Program-made: the position numbers and the translations under genes | Notes under the pieces: model-generated | The model's input: the letters and a program-made list of their open reading frames with translations, nothing else | Told to the model about the DNA's origin: nothing | The model's database searches: none | Part shown: positions 57,175-64,000 of the stretch, piece by piece | How the letters are laid out: every line of letters begins with the position of its first letter | Position numbering within the stretch: position 1 is the stretch's first letter | DNA from: Arion vulgaris | Lineage: Eukaryota > Mollusca > Gastropoda > Stylommatophora > Arionidae | DNA length: 64,000 bases | Direction: 5' to 3' | Assembly (NCBI GenBank): GCA_020796225.1 | Contig: CM036775.1 | Location: forward strand, 11,663,671-11,727,670

Positions 57175-57675
57175 CCTTTCAGCGTCAGGTCGAAAAAAGG
57201 AGATACATGGAGAGATCCTCTCAATGCACCTTGTCTTTCTTTCTCTTTTCATTCCTGATTTGTCTCACAGAAGAGATTTCTAGCACTGGCTTTTGGGTGT
57301 GCTTCATAAATAGTGTCTTTCGTCGCCTCTGTTATCTCTGAGGTCCACCTTTGTGTAGCCGACCTTTGCTTTGTATCCATTGTATCGGAGTAAGATTACT
57401 CTTGAGGATGCACTGTCTGTTGGTAATCTGCTTACGTGGCCGAACCATTTAATTTGTTGTTTCTTGATGAAGTTTAGTACTGATGTTGTACCCACTTTTT
57501 CCTGATGTCTTCATTTCTCAACCGGTCTCTTCTTGTTATCCCCAGCATTCTGCGTGGACACTTCATCTCTGTCATGTCTAGTTTTCTTCTGTCATTTAAT
57601 GACAGCGTCCAGGTTTGGCACTGAAAGCAAGATGCAGGTAGAAAGGTTGGGTTAAACATGCTCTTTTCTATTCAT
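57175..57675 (-). pseudogene. LINE RT fragment (family F4)
   Basis: Minus: CFQCQTWTLSLNDRRKLD, RRMLGITRRDRLRNEDIRKK, KKQQIKWFGHVSRLPTDSA. In copy A's intron. Confidence 0.75.
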
Positions 57676-57951
57676 GGCGACTTGTGTGATGTGTTATGCT
57701 GAAATTAGTAATCGATGTGCAGAAGACTTAGTCCTGTCTGACATCCTCCAGTGTAGGGGAGAAGCATTTCTGCTTCTAATAAAACAATAATTCCCTTTTT
57801 AAACATGCTTAACTAAACGTCAAGGAAAGGATACACCAGCCTAATCTTCAAAGCATCAACAAAATAACCTACACATAATTATTTCAAGAGTTAAACATAC
57901 ATTGCCTCTCGAATTAAACAAAACGCCATTATTGTGAAGTTCTACTAGAGC

Positions 57952-58789
57952 ATAGATTCCAAACTTCGCCCAGGCCAACTTCACGACATAAACTTTGTAT
58001 GTCCTCCCATTATAACAGTTGTCAACCCAAATATATATACATGCCATTTTGCCTTGACGTGAAAATTGATATATTTCTGTCATACATAGTCAATTTTCAA
58101 ATGATTATATACATGAAATGAAAATTGTATATATTCTTCATACTCAATTTTCAAATGAGTTATTCATCCAAAATAAAAATTGAAATTTGTCTCTGTATTC
58201 AATGATTACGAAATAAAATTATATATTTCTGTTACATGGACATTTTCTAATGATTATACATAAAGAAAATTGATAATTTGTCATAAATCAATTCAAATGA
58301 TTATCATAAATAAATTTATATATTTCATCATGTAATTCAAATGATATATCATAAATAAATTGTTATTACGTATACATGGTCATTCAAATATTATTACATG
58401 AAGAAAATTGTTATATTGTCCATGTCTTTCAAGTTATACGAATAGAAAATTGATATATATTTCATACATGTTAATTTTCAAATGATTATATAGAAATAGA
58501 ATTGATATTTGCATGTCAATTTCAAATTTCATAGACTGAAATGAAAATTGTATATATTTCTTATACATAGTCAATTTTCAAATGATTATATACATGAAAT
58601 AGAAAATTTTGAAAAAGTGGATCGTTAAAATGGGTACGATAAATTAAAATGCAGAATTCAATTTTTTAGATTTCAAATCAAAATCACGAGAAAAGAAACT
58701 CCCCAAATGCTTCTGAACCCAATAAACCCCTCCCTGGACGGCTTCAGCGCCCACGGTGGTGCTGTACCGACCACTTTGGGAACCCATGT
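57952..58789 (-). mobile_element. MITE-C copy enlarged by internal repeats
   Basis: catagattccaaactt on the left, accactttgggaacccat on the right. Inside, caattttcaaatgattatat and catgaaatgaaaattg recur about ten times (about 50-60 bp period, degenerate). Flanks actagagc/actagact match at 6 of 8. Confidence 0.7.
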
Positions 58790-58936
58790 ACTAGACTGAC
58801 TTGTAATGTACCCGACAGATACAGCATAAGCGATAATGCTACGTGCTTGTTATCATCATTATTTTCTACTTTGGATCTTAACAAAATTGTTATATAAATA
58901 TGGTCACAATAAATGTACTATTCATATTAGACCTAC

Positions 58937-59025
58937 TTGAAGACAATGTTAGCCACCAGAGTCGGTATCAGAGCAGAGGCCAGTAGTTCAAATATAAGTG
59001 TATCGATAACAGCTAAAATATTTCC
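58937..59025 (-). CDS. MTFP1: MTFP1-like gene copy A, central exon
   Basis: 89-bp exon, acceptor ttctatcaacag, donor GTAGGT at 58931-58936, phase 0 in and phase 2 out. It encodes ILAVIDTLIFELLASALIP followed by TLVANIVFK. Of the three copies this is closest to the vertebrate-type AVVDTF...LAS..IP motif. It is four codons shorter at its 5' end than copies B and C. Its phase joins exactly to 56560. Most of this exon is duplicated at 59158-59219. No upstream exon was recognised before the window end. Confidence 0.85.
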
Positions 59026-59351
59026 CTGTTGATAGAACAACGAAATCACATGTTAGAAAGAAAAAATACACAGCAATATTAAACACATCAGTTATCTTAT
59101 ATGTTGATAGTACTAGGGCAGTGCCGCGCTATGATACAGAGAGGCGGCCGCATCAGTCGGTACCAGAGCAGAGGCCAGCAGTTCAAATATAAGTGTATCG
59201 ATAACAGCTAAAATATTTCCCTGTTGATAGAACAACGAAATCACATGTTAGAAAGAAAAAATACACAGCAATATTAAACACATCAGTTATCTTATATGTT
59301 GTTTAGTACTAGGCCTTGCCGTTTATGACACAGAGAGGCGGCCGCATCAGG
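58963..59351. repeat. 194-bp tandem duplication across copy A exon
   Basis: 58963-59157 and 59158-59351 are near identical: exon part, intron and MITE-D end (gagaggcggccgcatca). Confidence 0.95.
59158..59219 (-). pseudogene. Duplicated, truncated copy of copy A central exon
   Basis: Part of a 194-195 bp tandem duplication (58963-59157 and 59158-59351). The acceptor and first about 20 codons (through LLASALVP) are kept, but the 3' part and the GTAGGT donor are replaced by the end of a hAT-type MITE (CAGTGCCGCGC...). Reading on gives a short tail rich in Ala and a stop. The junction falls on a shared cggtacc-like heptamer. If spliced in, it would truncate the protein. Confidence 0.75.
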
Positions 59352-59490
59352 CGGTACCGAAAGTGGGACGGCATAAACGGCAAAATCAAAATTACAATTG
59401 AAGGTTATTTTAAGGAAAACAAACATTTAAGGGGCGGCATTTCGAAGACTTGCATCATACTGAGAAAATATACCGCACAGCCCTGGATAG
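59352..59490. mobile_element. MITE-D remnant
   Basis: ggcggcatttcgaagacttg and actgagaaaatataccgcac agccctg-type end; the opposite end is in the duplication at 59114-59155 and 59315-59351. Confidence 0.7.
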
Positions 59491-59635
59491 AACCAAGAGA
59501 AAACAATTTCTTCAATCGTAGCATCGCGCGATGGTAACTGGTTCTGGTCGCTGTTATTGATAATTATTGATTGATTGATTATGATTGTTGATTGATTGTT
59601 TATGATTGATTTTTATTGATTGATTATTGGACCAT

Positions 59636-59925
59636 CACCATTGCACTTCGATGAGTAACCATTTGTACTCCAATCTCTTTCTTACACAGGTAGATCTCAG
59701 CTGCGTTACACGAACTCCATAGCAATGGTGAGCGTCCCCGATGTAACTTTGAAGATGGTGAAGATATTTTTGTAGGAATTTTTATTTATCTTTTCTAATG
59801 AATTTTGCCCTGACAGTGGCTGTCCAGCCTGCTCTTTTCGTTTTTTAACGGCCAATGGGTTCTTTTTCGTGCTCGATCTCACCTACACTGAGATCAGGAA
59901 TCTCTGGGATAATATCTGGGAGCGA
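59636..59925 (-). repeat. Repeat R copy
   Basis: Complement of the 27930-28325 repeat, next to a (gatt)n tract (59550-59630). Confidence 0.6.
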
Positions 59926-60082
59926 ACCTGGTACTTTTGTCACGAGAAGTGAGCACCTCCCTTCTACGCCACAGATGCCCCTGAAATTTGTCGTTGTTAT
60001 TTTTATGATAACTTATTGTGTAGCAGGACAGATAAGAATGCGACAGACAAAAGTTTTTAAAAATAGACAGACGAACTAGTTT

Positions 60083-60585
60083 AACTCCCAGTGGACCAGG
60101 ATAAAAGTCATGTTTTTGCATGCCATTTGTTTTTAGAATAAGAAACGTCATTTAGTATGGCTAAATATAAAATGGAATGAATTCAGAAGTGATGAAATCA
60201 GAGATATGTCTGGTTCAACCACTAGTGACAACTGTTATAAGAAAGAGAAGATGGAGATATGTTGGACACACTTGAGAAGAAATGATCAACGAATATCAAA
60301 GCAGGCATTGAAGTGAGATGCAAAGGGTTCAAGAAAGAAAGGTCGATCTAAGGAGACCCTGAAACGAACTTTGCTGAGAGAGGCAGGAAATATCGGTCTC
60401 AGTTCCATGGAGGAGATTGAGCGAGTTGCACAGGATAAATGGAGAAATTACTTGCAGGCCCTATGTAACGTATAACGGTACGATAGGAATTATTATTATT
60501 ATTATTATTATTTAGTGTGGCTCCTGGTAAAAAGGCGTCCAACCCAAAGCCCTGTAGTGTGGCGTTTGGTCCACAAAGAGTTAAC
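60083..60585. mobile_element. MITE-E copy split by LINE F1
   Basis: cagtggaccaggataaaagt on the left, cgtttggtccacaaagagtt on the right. Confidence 0.6.
60180..60510 (+). pseudogene. LINE tail (family F1) inside MITE-E
   Basis: agaaagagaagatggagata, aggagaccctgaaacgaact, cctatgtaacgtataacggt, then (att)n. Confidence 0.75.
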
Positions 60586-60649
60586 TGTAGTGGTTTGCTC
60601 GGCATGAATAGTCAAACACTACTCTGTGATCGGTACGATATTTTACTAC

Positions 60650-61235
60650 TAATATCTGCATCGACAACCGCCCATTAAAACAAGTAAAAGACTTCGCATA
60701 CATGGGGACCATTTTTTCAGCAAACGGAAGAATTAACTAATGAAATTCAACACAGATGCAACAAAGCAAACCAAACGATAGGACAAATGGCGCCAATTTT
60801 AAAATGCAAACATGTCACCATGAACACAAAAAGAGCAATGTTCAACACAATCTTTCTCCCCACATTATGTTACCAGTGCCAAACCTGGGCGCTAACAACA
60901 AACGATAGAAGAAAACTAGTCACGACAGAGATGAAGTGTCTATGCAGATTGCTGGGCGTAACAAGAAGAGACTGGTTGAGAAATGAAGACATCAGGAAAA
61001 GTGGGTACAACATCAGTACTGAACTTCATCAAAGAAACAACAAATTAAATGATTCGGCCACGTAAGCAGATTATTAACAGACAGTGCACCTCAATGAGCA
61101 ATGCTGATCCGATACAATGGGTACAAAGCAAAAGGTCGGCCACGTAAAATATGGACCTCAGAGATAACATAGGTGACGAAAGAGACTATCTACGAAGCGC
61201 ATACAAGGGCCCGTTTTAGAAATCTCTTCTTCCTT
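60650..61235 (+). pseudogene. LINE RT fragment (family F4), longest copy
   Basis: Reads APILKCKHVTMNTKRAMFNT, LPTLCYQCQTWALTTNDRRK, LLGVTRRDWLRNEDIRK. Later parts are frameshifted. Confidence 0.75.
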
Positions 61236-61239
61236 GAGA

Positions 61240-61620
61240 CAAACAGTTGAAATCTCTTCGACTGATGAGAGACAAACAGTTTTAGAAATCTCTTCTTGAC
61301 CTGACGCTGAGAGACAAAGTTAGAATTCTTCTGACTGACTGAGAACAAATGATTCAAGAAAAGAAAGAGAGGATATTTTACTAAGTCTGAGAAATGAGAT
61401 GTGAATGGGATCTGTAATTTGACTGCGGATACCTGATTTAGACAGATAAAGATATATGCTAGAATCAATTGGACAGATGTTCGTTGGAAAACCCACCGAG
61501 ATGGGACTTGAGATGAAATTAGGCATCGTCTTTGTAAAATTGTTCCCTCCCTCTCTCTCATGCCTTTTTGACCCCGTTTGAGGCATAGGCCTTAAAACAA
61601 CATGCTAAATATTCATATCT
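61240..61620. other. Mostly unassigned, local duplication
   Basis: gaaatctcttcttgacctga-like words occur three times (61220-61340), a local expansion of the LINE F4 end. The rest is unassigned. Confidence 0.4.
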
Positions 61621-61627
61621 TAAGCTC

Positions 61628-61755
61628 GTCGAGTGGTTACCGGGGCCCAAATTTGGGGTGTAAAGAATAGAACCCTGTTACCTGCCACGCATGTCGTAAG
61701 AGGCGGCTCAGGAGGTTTAGATGCAATCGGATGCACTGTCCGCTAGGGAATGCTA
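61628..61755 (+). repeat. SINE-1 5' half
   Basis: gtggttaccggggcccaaat to ggaggtttagatgcaatcgg. Confidence 0.65.
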
Positions 61756-62138
61756 ACCTGAAACAAATGCTTGCAGACAACAGATGCACCAGACCGTAAG
61801 GCGCATAACATGGTGCAACGACCCCTCACAACGAGGAATGGTATAACGGATTCTGCGGTCGCCAATCTGCCTCGGAGATTTAGCCACGCAGTAAGAATGT
61901 CAACCTACCATCACGAGGGTGGCCAAAACTTACTGCGGAAGAGGTCGGCACAAACAGGGAAGCAGAGATCATAGGAATTATATCCTACAGAACTGCCCCC
62001 AGTATGCAGACTTGAGAAGAGAGAGGTGGTCCACTTACACTAGCGTCCAAGACAAACTGTATGGCGTAACTGATAATCTGAGGCAGACGGCTGCCTTTAT
62101 TAGAGAATCCGAAATCCCAATCTAGTGAGAACGCAGAA
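61755..62138 (+). pseudogene. LINE RNase HI-type C-terminal end (family F9)
   Basis: Reads YILQNCPQYADLRRERWSTY and DNLRQTAAFIRESEIPI-stop, the zinc-knuckle and terminal segment common in I/jockey-type LINEs. Tail gaacgcagaagaagaa. Confidence 0.65.
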
Positions 62139-62144
62139 GAAGAA

Positions 62145-62400
62145 TATTTTAAGCTGTCTCCTACATCCTCTTCCAGCTCTTCTGTATATTGGTACTCGTG
62201 TGTGTCCACATTTTTTCTCCATGTATGTCTAGGTCTCCCTCTCTATCACTTTCCCTTTGGGTTCCAGGAAAGGGTCCTTCTTGTTATATTCTCCTTGAAT
62301 TTTCTCAAAATGTGTTCTATCCAGCGCCAGTGTCTTTTTTTTATCCTCTTGGTTCACTGGAATCTGTCTTGTTCTCTCCATAGGTTCCTTACTTGTAATC
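62145..62400 (-). pseudogene. LINE RT tail (family F2-like)
   Basis: Minus: KKRHWRWIEHILRKFKENIT, LSWNPKGK, RGRPRHTWRKNV. Confidence 0.65.
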
Positions 62401-62419
62401 CTATCAATCAGTTAGTCTC

Positions 62420-63430
62420 ATACCAGCTAGCTCATATTGCAAAGTTAGTCAGTTAGTCACACTGCAAGCTAATGACCCAGTCAGCTAGTCCCACAGTTAT
62501 TGCAAAGTAAGTCAGTCAGTCACACTGCAAGCTAATGACCCAGTCAGCTAGTCCCACAGTTATTGCAACGTAAGTCAGTCAGTCACCCTGCAAGCTAATA
62601 CCCAGTCAGCTAGTCCCACAGTTATTGCAAAGTTAGTCAGTCAGTCACACTGCAAGCTAATGACCCAGTCAGCTAGTCCCACAGTTATTGCAAAGTAAGT
62701 CAGTCAGTCACACTGCAAGCTAATGACCCAGTCAGCTAGTCCCACAGTTATTGCAAAGTTAGTCAGTTAGTCACACTGCAAGCTAATGACCCAGTCAGCT
62801 AGTCCCACAGTTATTGCAAAGTTAGTCAGTCAGTCACACTGCAAGCTAATGACCCAGTCAGCTAGTCCCACAGTTATTGCAAAGTAAGTCAGTCAGTCAC
62901 TGCAAGCAATGACCAGTCAGCTAGTCCCACAGTTATTGCAAAGTTAGTCAGTCAGTCACACTGCAAGCTAATGACCCAACCAGCTAGTCCCACAGTTATT
63001 GCAAAGTAAGTCAGTCAGTCACACTGCAAGCTAATGACCCAGTCAGCTAGTCCCACAGTTATTGCAAAGTAAGTCAGTCAGTCACACTGCAAGCTAATGA
63101 CCCAGTCAGCTAGTCCCACAGTTATTGCAAAGTTAGTCAGTCAGTCACACTGCAAGCTAATGACCCAGTCAGCTAGTCCCACAGTTATTGCAAAGTAAGT
63201 CAGTCAGTCACACTGCAAGCTAATGACCCAGTCAGCTAGTCCCACAGTTATTGCAAAGTTAGTCAGTCAGTCACACTGCAAGCTAATGACCCAGTCAGCT
63301 AGTCCCACAGCTATTGCAAAGTTAGTCAGTCAGTCACACTGCAAGCTAATGACCCAGTCAGCTAGTCCCACAGTTATTGCCAAGTAAGTCAGTCAGTCAC
63401 ACTGCAATCTAATGACCCAGCCAGCTAGTA
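62420..63430. repeat. 63-bp satellite
   Basis: About 16 units of agtcagtcagtcacactgca, agctaatgacccagtcagct, agtcccacagttattgcaaa and gta. The first units are degenerate. Confidence 0.95.
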
Positions 63431-63449
63431 TCACAGCCAACTCTAGATA

Positions 63450-63800
63450 ACTAGGCCAGACAACTGACAGAGGATTCCCTGACCTAGATAAGAAATGGAG
63501 GCTGAAAATTACAAATGTTTGACAGAACAATGCACGCTTTTTTTGCAATTTTACTCAATTCTGTGAGTATATAGCTATTTATTGGTGAAAATATTCATAA
63601 TATTGATATTCATTATTGTTAAACTTAACTTGTTGCATAATATAACTTTGATTTAGCATTTTGTGTTGATTTTAAAATGAATTCGTCTATATACAACAAT
63701 ACTGGAATGCGAGGTCACGTGGTGTAGTTGGGGTCTGATTTCCATAATTCTTACCTGAGTCCGAAGGCCCATAAGTTTAAAGTTGGCTCTGGCTAGTCAC
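63450..63800 (+). repeat. About 350-bp dispersed repeat, copy 2
   Basis: Same as 35120-35475; lies at the right edge of the 63-bp satellite, and a satellite-like word follows it again at 63797. Confidence 0.8.
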
Positions 63801-64000
63801 ACTGCAAGAAAGTCATATAGTCAGCTAGTAACACGGTCAGTTTTTGTTTTCATAATCAGCCAGCTAACTGCACAGTCAGCCACGTTTAGTTAAACAGTAA
63901 TACAGTCGTTCATAAAACACCTTCCTTACAGTCAGTCCTCTACTGGCACTGCTGTTGAGACAGCAAGGGAGTCAGTAATTCCTTCAGTCAGTCAGTCAGT

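Noticed and set aside
57856..58083. Minus-strand 75-codon frame
   Set aside because: It overlaps the end of MITE-C; no exon evidence.

Overview
This is a eukaryotic, almost certainly metazoan, AT-rich genomic window made mostly of transposable-element debris and tandem repeats. Evidence for an animal genome: interrupted genes with GT-AG introns, tRNA-derived SINEs, several clades of non-LTR retrotransposon (RT tails, RNase HI tails), a Penelope-like element with a GIY-YIG endonuclease, a mariner, a ZMYM-like hAT and several hAT or TA-type MITEs. The mixture is typical of lophotrochozoan (for example mollusc) genomes, but the species cannot be fixed from the sequence; that placement is inference. 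No bacterial operons, CRISPR, rRNA or functional tRNA genes are visible.

The real host genes are easy to miss because their exons are only 89-163 bp and too short to stand out as open reading frames. Reading the minus strand for splice sites gives eight exons that form three tandem, same-orientation paralogues of a mitochondrial fission process protein 1 (MTFP1/MTP18)-like gene. Copy A: exons 58937-59025 and 56401-56560 (upstream part not found). Copy B: 36172-36293, 31765-31865, 26816-26975. Copy C: 16089-16210, 14295-14395, 6927-7089. The copies share exon lengths (122, 101, about 160 bp) and intron phases (1, 0, 2). They keep the family's central D(T/S)..(F)..(L/I)AS..(I/L)P motif and the C-terminal D..V.......(I/L)R signature before the stop. 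First exons with the start codon were not recognised.

Layout: 0-6.9 kb, SINEs, a hAT-type MITE carrying a SINE, LINE fragments and an 18-bp minisatellite. 6.9-16.2 kb, gene copy C, whose introns hold a 23-bp satellite, a hAT, nested LINEs and a hAT MITE sitting beside a splice donor. 16.2-26.8 kb, LINE and SINE fragments and a 2-kb 69-bp satellite. 26.8-36.3 kb, gene copy B with satellites abutting two of its 3' splice sites and a 1.4-kb element with 28-bp inverted ends. 36.3-56.4 kb, repeats including a head-to-head Penelope pair (40.1-44.9 kb), a 21-bp satellite (47.2-48.0 kb) and a rearranged mariner (50.4-51.8 kb). 56.4-59.4 kb, gene copy A with a duplicated, broken exon. 59.4-64 kb, LINEs, SINEs and a 63-bp satellite.

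The three host genes presumably make small inner-mitochondrial-membrane proteins. The mobile elements are mainly dead copies, and their nesting gives a relative insertion history.
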